Assembly (NCBI RefSeq): GCF_937616625.2
Contig: NC_065573.1
Coordinates: 10,617,001 to 10,681,000, forward strand
Direction of reading: 5' to 3'
Length of the DNA: 64,000 nt
From: Mercurialis annua
Lineage: Eukaryota > Streptophyta > Magnoliopsida > Malpighiales > Euphorbiaceae
The notes beneath the pieces are model-generated. The model searched no databases. It was given only the letters and a program-made list of their open reading frames with translations, and was not told the DNA's origin. This document shows positions 1-12,760 of this stretch, one piece after another. Made by a program: the position numbers and the translations under genes. Position 1 is the first letter of the stretch. Each line of letters starts with the position of its first letter.

Positions 1-1604
1 AAAAACAAAACCAAAGTCTTACATACTTAAATAATCTTCAAAACAATAACAGTTCCCCAAGTAGTGTGTTGGCCTTACTGCAGTATAGCCTAACACAACA
101 TGTCGGAAGACCACGTCTAACCCGACCCAACCATAAACCAAATTTAAAACCAAAGTCTTTAATCAAACCTTAAATGAAACCAAAAAAAAGTTTTTAAATA
201 AGAACTCACACCGAAACTTAATAATGCCATAAACAATTAAGCTTGCTAACACTTAGCAAGTAGCACCCCAAGTACATTGAAATATAACACCTTAAATAGA
301 AACAATAAGATTCAACATCTTTTAAGTATCAACTTGAAAATAGAATAAATCAATCAAAACCTTACATGACAAATAACACCCTTATATGCCTTATATAGTT
401 TAATCAAAATCAAACCACAACATAAGATAGAACTAACATCCTGAAATAAGTTTAAACCAATTGGTAAACAATTTCCGGCCCTTAGTAACTTGATTAAAAT
501 CACCCTAAGTATGTCTCAAACCTAGGACAAAACCACAACACTTAGGAAATTCAGCCAACAACCAAAAGAGACCCAAAGTATTCGATTTTACTTTATAAAA
601 TAAATTCTTAAACTTACAAATTTCCAGACACATATATATGTTCTTAAAACAGCGATTTAAACCATCAAAACCATATTTAACATATGTTTTAGCCATTAGA
701 CAATTACTTCAAATAACTCAATGAAACAATTGTTAACAAACACCCTTTTAACCTTTTTAAAAGAAATTTCCAGATTTTAGTTTTTAAATCAAAACAGAGT
801 TTAACCAAAAATAAATGTTAGCAATTTGATAAACCTTTCAATTGTAACATCTAAACCAAACCACCCAAGGTACAAGTAATATGAACAAGCCAATAACACC
901 TTAAATCAACCATTTACAGATTTAAAATCAATACAAACAGAAAATATACTCAAACCACCCAATGTATCGAATCCAATCGAAAAGCTAACAATCTCAAGAA
1001 CACAAAATAAGGGATTAGATCTACTAACCTTTTGAGATAACACACAACAAGAAAACCCAGCAATAAGAACAATCCAAATCAGCCTAAGAACGAACAACAA
1101 CCCAAAGCTAATGAGCACACAACCCAAAGATAGATAAAACATGAATTAAACCTTAAAGAAATGATAAAAATACTTACTAATGATCACCAAAGGCTTAAGA
1201 ATAGGTGGAATATGAAAATCAGAGAGTATGTGCCGTTTTAGGGTTTTTAGAAAAGTGTAAAATCAGTTTAGGTCGAATTAGGTGAGTTTAAATAGAAATC
1301 AGCGAACTGCACAATGCACGCGTCGCGCCCGCTACACCTCCTTCGTGCCCGCGATACATGAATCACGCACGTGATTCATGCATGTCGCGCCCGCGAAATG
1401 CTACTGCCTCCGATGAAATTTTGAGATTTTAAAATTTAAATCGAAAACGTTTCAAACTCCGAGGTTACTTCTAATACATCTTAAAACACATTTTAAAAGG
1501 TTTGGAACCTTCGACACGCGAATCTAAGTGGTCGAACCACTCAATGAACCCAAAGTATCGTTTGGGCTAACGGAACAAGTTAAAAAAAAATACGGGGTGT
1601 TACA
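1..1604 (-). mobile_element. Gypsy-type 3' LTR, partial (far end lies outside the window)
   Basis: Read on the minus strand, the block opens at 1604 with TGTAACACCCCG, the 5' end typical of many plant Ty3/Gypsy chromovirus (Tekay/Del-like) LTRs. It continues left to the window edge without reaching the matching LTR terminus, so at least 1.6 kb of LTR is present. It is AT-rich, with a GC-rich island at about 1315-1400. No open frame looks real. Its partner is the LTR fragment beginning at 4327, whose end (TGTCACGACC on the plus strand) has the form expected for the other end of the same LTR class. The two visible pieces do not overlap in sequence, which fits a LTR longer than about 2.5 kb, or two different elements. 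The Gypsy assignment rests on terminal motifs only. Confidence 0.6.
1357..1380. repeat. Perfect short inverted repeat in the LTR GC island
   Basis: Arms 1357-1367 (CATGAATCACG) and 1370-1380 (CGTGATTCATG) are exact reverse complements separated by 2 nt. Copies of GCGCCCGC lie on both sides, at about 1325 and 1387. The dyad contains CACGTG-like and TGATTCA-like half-sites, but no function can be assigned from sequence. Confidence 0.8.
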
Positions 1605-4310
1605 GTTCCATTTATTAGTAATATCCTCTTATAACTTCCGCAACTTATACCATATACTTTCACTTATTTCCTTGACTGTATACTCATTTATTGTCGTTTT
1701 TAATTATATTTCTCATTGTTTATATTTCCAATTGTTGATGAAAATCTTAAACATTTCTCCCTTTAGATCACTTCGACACCCAATACGTTAATCTTTGCTA
1801 ATATTTATGTGATGCATTCAATACTAACATTTGCTTTGTTAGTAAGACTAATTTTCAATCTCCTATTGAAATCGTACCATTTACTATAATATTGCCTCGA
1901 TCTGTCCAGGTGTCTCTTAAGACCTTCTGCATCCTAAACAAACATCATTGTCATTAGACAAGTTTGACTTTGTTCCATCAACCCCTCAAAAGTTGAAGCA
2001 CTGATCATTAATGTTCTCTGTGTTCTGTCTTCTTATCCAAATTATTTACGGACCACTATTAAACTTCTGACAATAGTCAAAGAACAAATATATTTCATAC
2101 TTTGATATACTGTTTAGATACAGTTGATGTATCTGTTAGCTTTAGAGTTACATAATGTCAAACTCATTGTGTCGTCCATTGGTATGATGTCTATTGGCAC
2201 GATGTCCTTATATCACAACTTCATTCTCGATATCATAACTTTAACTATTCACTTCCTCCTTCTTTAATTCATTCATTAAGTGCCTTTTCCATTTACCCAT
2301 TCCTTCGTATCAAATGAGCGGTTTTAATTTATCCGCATATTCAATCCATCATAATTTTACTTATTCTTTATCGCTTCTCGCATCAAACTTTAAGACCCTT
2401 GCATCTTTATTAATCTTATATCTTTCTCTCTTTTTAAGTCCTAATATAACTCAACTTTCCTTTATGTAGCGCTTGCTTCACTTTCTTACTTCCGTTAAGT
2501 TATCTCCATTGCTATCACAAAATTCCTTATCCGGATATCTCCGTTCTTAACACGTTACATAGGTCAAGCACTGACTTATTCTAACTCCTTTATTGATTCC
2601 ACCATTTAATCCTTTAGACTCTTTATATTCAATATGATCTTTGCCATTCATATTCAATATTGTGGTCTTATACTTCGTATACATTCCGTATACATATACT
2701 TGTTCCTTAATTTGTTGGTTAAAATGTCCTAATCACAAAGCATTTTCTCAGTCTTCTCAACTTCTTAACATACTCCGATGCAGCTTATGCAATTAATCTT
2801 TTAACTTCATTAATCATATATTACACACCATACACATCTTGTACATATCTTATGTTCATAACCCCTATATACTTTATACTTTCGCAATTTATTGTCTAAA
2901 TCGATCCTTTATATAGACCCCCCCGTCAATACTCTTATAAAAATTGCCACTTTGTTCTCCGTTCGACGATCGCAACGGTTAACTCCTAAGCAATCTTCAT
3001 AGGAACAACATACTCCGATATTTAAATCGATCCAACGGTTCAATCAAAAGATATTTTAGTTTTACTAGACTTGACGATTTTATGATATCGCGTAAAACCC
3101 GCGTCATCCATTTGTAGAGATTACCTTCAATCTCTAATTTTTAAGCTATGGGTCGATTTATATGTTCAACTATCACCTTTCATACTTCTATTGTTTTGTA
3201 GCATGGTTCTCTAACGACCTCGTCCAAAGATAGGGACATCCTAGTTCATAGTTCAATCTATTTCACTTTACTACTAGTGCTCACCTCTTTCTTCTAATCC
3301 CATAATGGATTAGGGAACTTCGGCTAGCTTTGTGCCTTTTCAAAATATAAATCCTAATTCACGCTCTTATGCACGTTCGCTGTGTCTTTGAGAGTTTCTT
3401 GTAGCTTGTGCTCGAACATTTCACCTTCGTTACAGAGTTTCGGTCTAGGTTTACTTACATTAAAACAAGTCTCTTTAAAACATAGTTCAATCATCCTTGA
3501 AATTCAAAGAAAAGGGCCCTTTTTTCGAAAATCATATTTAAATCTTTTAAACATTAGTATAATTGTGACCTAGGGTGATGACATCTCTCATCCCCAAATA
3601 GTTGCCACAACTTACCTCTCGTCTAAGTAAAATGCATATGATGTATGTCCTATTGATGCATGTATTCATGTATGTGGTGATGTCATTCTAGTTATGTCGT
3701 GGCAGTAATGCAATTCTATCTTGGGTCTAGGCACAATTATGCTTATAAAACAGTTTAAACAAAGAACTTTGAACGAGTTATAAATCTTTAGTTTTGTAAG
3801 TTCTCCAGACCTTAGACTCTGTAACTTGAAGGTTATTCCACTTCCTTGGATCCACGCCTTTCTATCGATCATTCCTTAGTGTCTCCATCGTATGACTTCG
3901 ATAGCATGTCCATATCGCACAACCCTTAATACACTAGGTTCGTCATCGAGTCGTATAAATACTGTTTATCCAGTTTGCATGTCATGACTTACAACAATCG
4001 CAACATGACTATGTCGTACTAAGATGCCAAGCATATATCCATGTATCAAACCCGAACGCGAAAGCGACATATCAACGCTTAAACGAAGCATCTAAACAAA
4101 ACCCAAACATCTAGGCATAAGCGAAATACTTACGCATGCGTATCTCGTCAATCAACCCTATTGAACTTACAAACAGACCCACATCCTAGAGAGGAGAGTT
4201 GAAAATTTTGAAATCAAAAGGAAACCGATGAAAGACATGACTCGAATCTTATGTGCTGCAGTAGTTCCTACGTAGACTGACACACAAAGCAGTGGTATCC
4301 TGGACCAATT
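1605..4310 (-). mobile_element. Internal region of Gypsy-type element, non-coding
   Basis: This 2.7 kb lies between the LTR start at 1604 and the primer-binding site at 4311-4322. The plus strand is T/C-rich over much of it, so the minus strand is purine-rich, as is common for the sense strand of plant LTR elements. I found no gag, protease, RT, RNase H or integrase motif in any frame. The few 60-75 codon frames look random. The sequence is either a large non-autonomous (LARD-like) interior or an element that has lost its coding part. The segment next to the LTR (1605-1625) is only weakly purine-rich on the minus strand, so a polypurine tract is not convincing. Confidence 0.5.
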
Positions 4311-4322
4311 GCTCTGATACTA
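4311..4322 (-). promoter_or_regulatory. Primer-binding site of the Gypsy-type element
   Basis: On the minus strand this reads TAGTATCAGAGC, one base away from the plant initiator-Met-tRNA complement TGGTATCAGAGC. It starts 4 bases after the LTR terminus at 4327. Its place fixes the element on the minus strand and makes 4327-5252 the 5' LTR. Confidence 0.75.
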
Positions 4323-4326
4323 CATT

Positions 4327-5252
4327 TGTCACGACCTAAAATCGAGGGTCGAGACCGGCGCTAGGGAACGGGAGTGGTTGCTCCGGAACCCGTAGCAAGC
4401 CTAAAAACAAGTAATTTTTTTTCGTAAATCAAACATAAAATTATGCACAAAACGTTTTCGGAAAAACATCGTAAAACAATATTTCATATGCGTCGAAAAC
4501 GTTCTTTGAAAACCGATGAATAATCGATAGGAACAAGGGTCTTACTCTGAGATAACATAGCTCAGCATTGCCTTGTTCCGAATCAAACAATTTCATACCA
4601 ATTTCATTCATAGACAATTGGTGAAAATATCAAACTAGTAAAAACATAGTTTTATAAACCGTGTATGTATAATTTATAAAATCAGAGTTAACGATTTGAC
4701 CTTATTTGATACAAACAATCAAATCTAGACTGCTATCTACTGACTACTGCAGTGCTACGAATTGAAGCGTACTTCAATACATACTTTATATATTGCAGAC
4801 TTCCGGAACAAGAATGGAAGTCCATCTCTTCAAATACTATCACCTGAAATAAAACACTGTTGGGGGTCAGACAACGCTGAGTGAGTTTACACGTTACTAA
4901 TGGTGTTATATAAAATAACATCGCATTTAAAACATAATATATATATATGAACATAATATATATCAAGTATTATATCCGATTGAAACCTTAATCTTAAACT
5001 CGTACTATTTCCTATCTGTATCTTACTCATATTGTATTCATTAATATTATATCAAATCATTTTAATCCAAGTGGTATGGTCCCGAGATAGTTCGACCGAA
5101 TTACTGCTACCACGTGACATAGTCCCGAGATAGTTCAACCGAGTTACTCATGTCACTGCTTAATCCCGAGGCGTGAGTCCCGAGATAGTTCAACCGAGTT
5201 ACTCACTAGATACGGGTTCCGAGATAGTTACACCGAGTTACCTCGTATCTAC
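4327..5252 (-). mobile_element. Gypsy-type 5' LTR, 3' portion only, cut by the satellite
   Basis: The plus strand begins TGTCACGACC and runs into a stretch (about 4340-4400) with the 'GGGTCGAGACCGGCGC' signature common at the 3' end of Tekay/Del-like plant LTRs. The LTR should extend right to a TGTAACACCCC start (ggggtgttaca on the plus strand), but none is present before the satellite begins at about 5277. The 5' part has therefore been lost or displaced. The last 170 bp hold a small internal repeat, listed separately. Confidence 0.6.
5080..5243. repeat. Four irregular copies of a 24-26 bp motif inside the LTR
   Basis: The motif yccgagatagttcaaccgag followed by ttac starts at 5080, 5123, 5178 and 5217, with spacings of 43, 55 and 39 bp. 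The copies differ by a few substitutions. A partial copy of the opening bases is at 5164. This is an LTR-internal array and is unrelated to the 60-bp satellite that starts just beyond it. Confidence 0.75.
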
Positions 5253-5276
5253 CTAAAAAAAATCCTCATCATTCCC
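5253..5276. other. Boundary between Gypsy-type LTR and satellite
   Basis: An A-run followed by about 15 bp that match neither the LTR repeats to the left nor the satellite consensus to the right. The first recognisable satellite bases (aaacatttag, gttttgtttcg) follow immediately. No target duplication or transposon terminus is visible at the junction. Confidence 0.5.
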
Positions 5277-8200
5277 AAACATTTAGTTTTGTTTCGTAAC
5301 GTTTGTAAACATTTGGCTTAAATCGCTAAAAAGGTGAAAAATTTGGTTTTGTTTCGTAACGTTTGTAAACGTTTTGCTTAAATCGCTAAAAGGTGAAACG
5401 TTTGGATTTTGTACGTAAAGTTTGTAAACGTTTGAGTTCAATCGCTAAAAAGGTGAAACGTGTGGATTTGTTTTGTAACGTTTGTAAATGTTTCGGTTCA
5501 ATCGCTAAAAAGGTGAAACGTTTGGATTTGTTTCGTAGCTTTTGTAAACGTTTGGCTTAAATCATTAAAAATGGGAAACGTTTGGGTGTGTTCTGTAACG
5601 TTAGTAAACGTTTTGCTTAAATTGCTGAAAAGGTTAAACGGTTGGATTTGTCTCGTAACGTTTGTAAACGTTTCGCTTAAATCGCTAAAAAGGTGAAACA
5701 TTTGGTTTTGTTTCATAACGTTTGTAAACATTTGGCTAAAATTTCTATAGAGGTTAAACGCTTGGATTTGTTTCGTAACGTTTTTAAATGTTTGGCATTG
5801 TTTCGTAATGTTTGTAAATTTTTGGCTTAAATCACTAAAAGGGTGAAACATTTGGATTTGCTTCGTAACATTTTCAACGTTTGGATTTGTTTCGAAATAT
5901 TTGGATTTCTTTCGTAACATTTGTAAACGTTTGGCTTCAATTACTAATAAAGTGAAACGTTTGGTTTGGTTTCGTAACGTTTGTAAATGTTTGGCTTAAA
6001 TTGCTAAAAAGGTGAAACATTTAGATTTGTTTACTAACCTTTGTAAACGTATGGCTTAAATCGCTAAATAGGTGAAACGTTTGGATTTGTTCCGTAACGT
6101 TTGTAAACGTTTGGCTTAAATAGCTAAAAAGGTGAAACGTTTGGTTTTGTTTCATAACCTTTGTAAACGTCCGGCTTAAATCGCTAAAAAGGTGAAACAA
6201 TTGCATTTGTTTCGTAACGTTTTAAACGTTTGGATTTGTTTCAAAACGTTTGGATTTGTTTCATAACGTTTGTAAACGTTTGGCTTCAATCACTAAAAAG
6301 GTGGAACGTTCGGATTTGTTTCGTAACGTTTTAAACGTTTGGCATAAATCTCTAAAAATGTGAAACGTTTGGATTTGTTTCGTAACGTTTACAAATGTTT
6401 GGTTTTGTTTTGCAACGTTTATAAACGTTTGGCTTAAATCGCTTAAATGGGAAAACGTTTGGTGTTGTTTTTGTAATGTTTGTAAACGTTTGGATTTGTT
6501 TAGTAACGTTTTAAAAATTCTGTTTTGATCGTAACATTTGTAAATGTTTGGCTCAAATCGCTAAAAAGGTGAAACGTTTGGTTTTGTTTCATAACGTTTG
6601 TAAACGTTTTGCTTAAATCGCTTAAAGGTGAAACGTTTGGATTTGTTTCGTAAACTTTGTAAACGTTTGAGTTCAATCGCTAAAAAGGTGAAACGTGTGG
6701 ATTTGTTTCATAACGTCTGTAAACGTTTGGGTTCAATCGCTAAAAAGGTGAAACGTGTGGATTTGTTTCATAACGTCTGTAAACGTTTGGGTTCAATCGC
6801 TAAAAAGGTGAAACGTTTGGATTTGTTTCGTCGCTTTTGTAAACGTTTGGCTTAAATCATTAAAAGTGGGAAACGTTTGGGTTTGTTCCGTAACGTTAGT
6901 AAACGTTTTTCTTAAATTGCTGAAAAGGTTAAACGCTTTGATATGTCTCGTAACGTTTGTAAACGTTTGGCTTACATCGCTAAAAAGGTGAAACGTTTGG
7001 TTTTGTTTCATAACGTTTGTAAACGTTTGGATTAAATTTTTATAAAGGTTAAACGCTTGGATTTGTTTCGTAACGTTTGTAAACGTTTGGCTTTGTTTCG
7101 TAAGGTTGGTAAACGTTTGGCTTAAATCGCAAAAAGGCCGAAACGTTGGGATTTGCTTCGTAACATTTTAAATGTTTGGATTTGTTTCGAAACGTTTTGA
7201 TTTCTTTCGTAACATTTATAAACGTTGGGCTTCAATTACTAAAAAGGTGAAACATTTGGATTTGTTTCGTAACGTTTGTAAACGTTTGGATTAAATTGCT
7301 AAAAAGTTGAAACATTTGGATTTGTTTACTAACCTTTGTAAACGTATGGCTTAAATCGCTAAAAAGGTGAAACGTTTGGATTTGTTTCGTAACGTTTGTA
7401 AACGTTTGGCTTAAATAGCTAAAAAGGTGAAACGTTTGGTTTTGTTTCATAACCTTTGTAAACGTCCGGCTTAAATCGCTAAAAAGGTGAAACAGTTGGA
7501 TTTGTTTCGTAACGTTTTAAACGTTTGGATTTGTTTCGAAACGTTTGGATTTGTTTCATAACGTTGTAAACGTTTGGCTTCAATCACTAAAAAGGTGGAA
7601 CGTTTGGATTTGCTTCGTAACGTTTTAAACATTTGGCATAAATCTCTAAAAATGTGAAATGTTTGGATTTGTTTCGTAACGTTTACAAACGTTTGGTTTT
7701 GTTTCGCAACGTTTATAAACGTTTGGCTTAAATCGCTTAAATGGGAAAACGTTTGGTGTTGTTTTGTAATGTTAGTAAACGTTTGGATTTGTTTCGTAAC
7801 GTTTTAAACGTTCGGTTTTGATCATAACGTTTGTAAATGTTTGGCTTAAATCGCTAAAAAGGTGAAACTTTTGGTTTTGTTTCGTAACGTTTGTAAACGT
7901 TTGGCTTAAATCGCTAAAAAGGAGAAACGTTTAGTTTTGTTTATTAACGTTTGTAAACGTTTGGCTTAAATCGCTAAAAAAGTGAATCGTTTGGCTTTGT
8001 TTCGTAGCGTTTGTAAAGGTTTGGATTTGTTTCGTAATGTTTGTTTCGTAACGTTTCAAACGTTTGACTAAAATCGCAAAAATGGTTAAACGTTTGGTTT
8101 TGTTTCGTAACGTTTGTAAACGTTTGGATTTTTCTTTGTAACGCTTGTTTCGTAACGTTTTAAACGTGTGGTTTTGTTTCGGAACGTTTGTAAACGTTTG

Positions 8201-11028
8201 GCTTAAATCTCTAAAAAGGTGAAACGATTGGTTTCGTTTCGTAACGTTTGTAAACGTTTTCCTTAAATCGCTAAAAGGTGAAACGTTTGGATTTGTTTCG
8301 TAAAGTTTGTAAATGTTTGGGTTCAATCGCTAAAAAGGTGAAACGTGTAAATTTGTTTCGTAACGTTTGTAAACATTTGGGTTCAATCGCTAAAAAGGTG
8401 AAACGTTTGGATTTGTTTCGTAGCTTTTGTAAACGTTTGGCTTAAATCACTAAAAATGGGAAACGTTTGGTTTTGTTCCGTAATGTTAGTAAACGTTTTG
8501 CTTAAATTTCTGAAAAGGTTAAACGCTTGGATTTGTCTCGTAACGTTTGTAGACGTTTGGCTTAAATTGCTAAAAAGGTGAAACGTTTGGTTTTGTTTCA
8601 TAGCGTTTGTAAACGTTTGGCTTAAATTGCTATAAAGGTTAAACGCTTGGATTTGTTTCGTAACGTTTGTAAACGTTTGGCTTTGTTTCATAACGTTTGT
8701 AAACGTTTGGCTTAAATCGCTAAAAGGGCGAAACGTTTGGATTTGCTTCGTAACATTTTAAACGTTTGGATTTCTTTCGTAACATTTGTAAACATTTGGC
8801 TTCAATTACTAAAAAGGGGAAACGTTTGGATTTGTTTCGTAACGTTTGTAAACATTTGGCTTAAATTGCTAAAAAGGTAAAAGGCTTGGATTTGCTTCGT
8901 AACGTTTGTAAACGCTTGGGTTATATTGCTAAAAGGGTGAAACATTTGGATTTGTTTTCTAACCTTTGTAAATGTATGGCTTAAATCGCTGAAAAGGTGA
9001 AACGTCTGGATTTGTTCCTTAACGTTTGTAAACGTTTGGCTTAAATAGCTAAAAAGGCGAGACGTTTGGTTTTGTTTCATAACCTTTGTAAACGTCTGGC
9101 TTAAGTCGCTAAAAAGGTAAAACAGTTGGATTTGTTTCGTAACGTTTTAAACGTTTGGATTTGTTACAAAATGTTTTGATTTGTTCTTTAACGTTTGGCT
9201 TCAATCACTAAAAAGGTGAAACGTTTGGATTTTTTTCGTAACGTTTTAAACTTTTGGCTTAAATCTCTAAAAATGTGAAACGCTTGGATTTGTTTCGTAA
9301 CGTTTACAAATGTTTGGCATAAATCGCTAAAGAGGTGAAACGTTTGGTTTTGTTTCGTAACGTTTGTAAACGGTTGGCTTAAATCGCTAAAATGGTGAAA
9401 CGTTTGGATTTGTTTCGTAACGTTTGTAAACGTTTTCCTTAAATTGCTAAAAAGGTGAAACGTTTGGATTTGTTTCTTAACGTTTGTTAACGTTTGGCTT
9501 AAATCGCTAAAAAGGTGAAACTTTTGGTTTTGTTTCGTAACGTTTGTAAACATTTGGCTTAAATCGCTAAAAAAGTGAATCGTTTGGCTTTCTTTCGTAG
9601 ATTTTGTAAAGGTTTGTATTTGTTTCGTAATTTTTGTTTCGTAACGTTTTAAACGTTTGGTTTTGTTCCGTAACGTTTGTAAACGTTTGGCTTAAATAGC
9701 TAAAAAGGTGAAACGTTTGGTTTTGTTTCATAACTTTTGTAAACGTCCGGCTTAAATCGCTAAAAAGGTGAAACAATTGCATTTGTTTCGTAACATTTTA
9801 AACGTTTGGATTTGTTTCAAAACGTTTGGATTTGTTTCATAACGTTTGTAAACGTTTGGCTTCAATCACTAAAAAGGTGGAACGTTCGGATTTGTTTCGT
9901 AACGTTTTAAACGTTTGGCATAAATCTCTAAAAATGTGAAACGTTTGGATTTGTTTCGTAACGTTTACAAATGTTTGGTTTTGTTTTGCAACGTTTATAA
10001 ACGTTTGGCTTAAATCGCTTAAATGGGAAAACGTTTGGTGTTGTTTTGGTAATGTTTGTAAACGTTTGGATTTGTTTCATAACGTTTTAAAAGTTCGGTT
10101 TTGATCGTAACATTTGTAAATGTTTGGCTCAAATCGCTAAAAAGGTGAAACGTTTGGTTTTGTTTCGTAACGTTTGTAAACGTTTTTCTTAAATCGCTTA
10201 AAGGTGAAACGTATGGGTTTGTTTCGTAAACTTTGTAAACGTTTGAGTTCAATCGTTAAAAAGGTGAAACGTGTGGATTTGTTTCATAACGTCTGTAAAC
10301 GTTTGGGTTCAATCTCTAAAAAGGTGAAACGTTTGGATTTGTTTCGTAGATTTTGTAAACGTTTGGCTTAAATCATTAAAAGTGGGAAACGTTTGGGTTT
10401 GTTCCGTAACGTTAGTAAACGTTTTGCTTAAATTGCTGAAAAGGTTAAACGCTTTGATTTGTCTCGTAACGTTTGTAAACGTTTGGCTTACATCGCTAAA
10501 AAGGTGAAACATTTGGTTTTGTTTCATAACGTTTGTAAACGTTTGGATTAAATTTTTATAAAGGTTAAACGCTTGGATTTGTTTCGTAACGTTTGGCTTT
10601 ATTTCGTAAGGTTGGTAAACGTTTGGCTTAAATCGCAAAAAGGCCGAAACATTGGGATTTGCTTCGTAACATTTTAAATGTTTGGATTTGTTTCGAAACG
10701 TTTTGATTTCTTTCGTAACATTTATAAACGTTGGGCTTCAATTACTAAAAAGGTGAAACATTTGGATTTGTTTCGTAACGTTAGTAAACGTTTGGATTAA
10801 ATTGCTAAAACGTTGAAACATTTGGATTTGTTTACTAACCTTTGTAAACGTATGGCTTAAATCGCTAAAAAGGTGAAACGTTTGGATTTGTTTCGTAACG
10901 TTTGTAAACGTTTGGCTTAAATAGCTAAAAAGGTGAAACGTTTGGTTTTGTTTCATAACCTTTGTAAACGTCCGGCTTAAATCGCTAAAAAGGTGAAACA
11001 GTTGGATTTGTTTCGTAACGTTTTAAAC

Positions 11029-11060
11029 GTTCGAAACGTTTTAAACGTTCGAAACGTTTG
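11029..11060. repeat. 18-bp tandem duplication within the satellite
   Basis: The unit cgttttaaacgttcgaaa occurs twice in a row. It contains the self-complementary TTCGAA and AACGTT steps and replaces part of a normal monomer. Confidence 0.7.
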
Positions 11061-12663
11061 GATTTGTTTCATAACGTTTGTAAACGTTTGGCTTCAATCA
11101 CTAAAAAGGTGGAACGTTTGGATTTGCTTCGTAACGTTTTAAACATTTGGCATAAATCTCTAAAAATGTGAAATGTTTGGATTTGTTTCGTAACGTTTAC
11201 AAACGTTTGGTTTTGTTTCGCAACGTTTATAAACATTTGGCTTAAATCGCTTAAATGGGAAAACGTTTGGTGTTGTTTTTGTAATGTTAGTAAACGTTTG
11301 GATTTGTTTCGTAACGTTTTAAACGTTCGGTTTTGATCGTAACGTTTGTAAATGTTTGGCTTAAATCGCAAAAAAGGTGAAACTTTTGGTTTTGTTTCGT
11401 AACGTTTGTAAACGTTTGGCTTAAATCGCTAAAAAGGAGAAACGTTTGGTTTTGTTTATTAACGTTTGTAAACGTTTGGCTTAAATCGCTAAAAAAATGA
11501 ATCGTTTGGCTTTGTTTCGTAGCGTTTGTAAAGGTTTGGATTTGTTTCGTAATGTTTGTTTCGTAACGTTTCAAACGTTTGGTTTTGTTTCGTAACGTTT
11601 GTAAACGTTTGACTAAAATCGCAAAAAAGGTGAAACGTTTGGTTTTGTTTCGTAACGTTTGTAAACGTTTGGATTTTTCTTTGTAACGCTCGTTTCGTAA
11701 CGTTTTAAACGTGTGGTTTTGTTTCGGAGCGTTTGTAAACGTTTGGCTTAAATCGCTAAAAAGGTGAAATGATTGGTTTCGTTTCGTAACGTTTGTAAAC
11801 GTTTTCCTTAAATCGCTAAAAGGTGAAACGTTTGGATTTGTTTCGTAAAGTTTGTAAATGTTTGGGTTCAATCGCTAAAAAGGTGAAACGTGTAAATTTG
11901 TTTCGTAACGTTTGTAAACATTTGGGTTCAATCGCTAAAAAGGTGAAACGTTTGGATTTGTTTCGTAGCTTTTGTAAACGTTTGGCTTAAATCACTAAAA
12001 ATGGGAAACGTTTGGTTTTGTTCCGTAACGTTAGTAAACGTTTTGCTTAAATTTCTGAAAAGGTTAAACGCTTGGATTTGTCTCGTAACGTTTGTAGACG
12101 TTTGGCTTAAATTGCTAAAAAGGTGAAACGTTTGGTTTTGTTTCATAGCGTTTGTAAACGTTTGGCTTAAATTGCTATAAAGGTTAAACGCTTGGATTTG
12201 TTTCGTAACGTTTGTAAACGTTTGGCTTAAGTCGCTAAAAGGGCGAAACGTTTGGATTTGCTTCGTAACATTTTAAACGTTGGATTTGTTTCAAAACGTT
12301 TGGATTTCTTTCGTAACATTTGTTAACATTTGGCTTCAATTACTAAAAAGGGGAAACGTTTGGATTTGTTTCGTAACGTTTGTAAACATTTGGCTTAAAT
12401 TGCTAAAAATGTGAAAGGCTTGGATTTGCTTCGTAACGTTTGTAAACGCTTGGGTTATATTGCTAAAAGGGTGAAACATTTGGATTTGTTTTCTAACCTT
12501 TGTAAATGTATGGCTTAAATTGCTGAAAAGGTGAAACGTCTGGATTTGTTCCGTAACGTTTGTAAACGTTTGGCTTAAATAGCTAAAAAGGTGAGACGTT
12601 TGGTTTTGTTTCATAACCTTTGTAAACGTCTGGTTTAAGTCGCTAAAAAGGTAAAACAATTGG

Positions 12664-12760
12664 ATTTGTTTCGTAACGTTTTAAACGTTTGGATTTGTTT
12701 CGTAACGTTTTAAACGTTTGGATTTGTTTCGTAACGTTTTAAACGTTTGGATTTGTTTCA
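12664..12760 (+). repeat. Half-length (29-bp) satellite units in tandem
   Basis: The block from ggatttgtttcgtaacg to ttttaaacgttt repeats with a 29-bp period three times, followed by a fourth partial unit. It lacks the ggcttaaatcgctaaaaagg half of the 60-bp monomer, so the satellite can be amplified as half-units. Single half-units of the same kind are scattered through 6.2-22 kb. Confidence 0.8.

Noticed and set aside
906..1142. 78-codon minus-strand frame with hydrophobic residues inside the Gypsy-type LTR
   Set aside because: It lies wholly within LTR sequence, is short, and has no codon or motif support.
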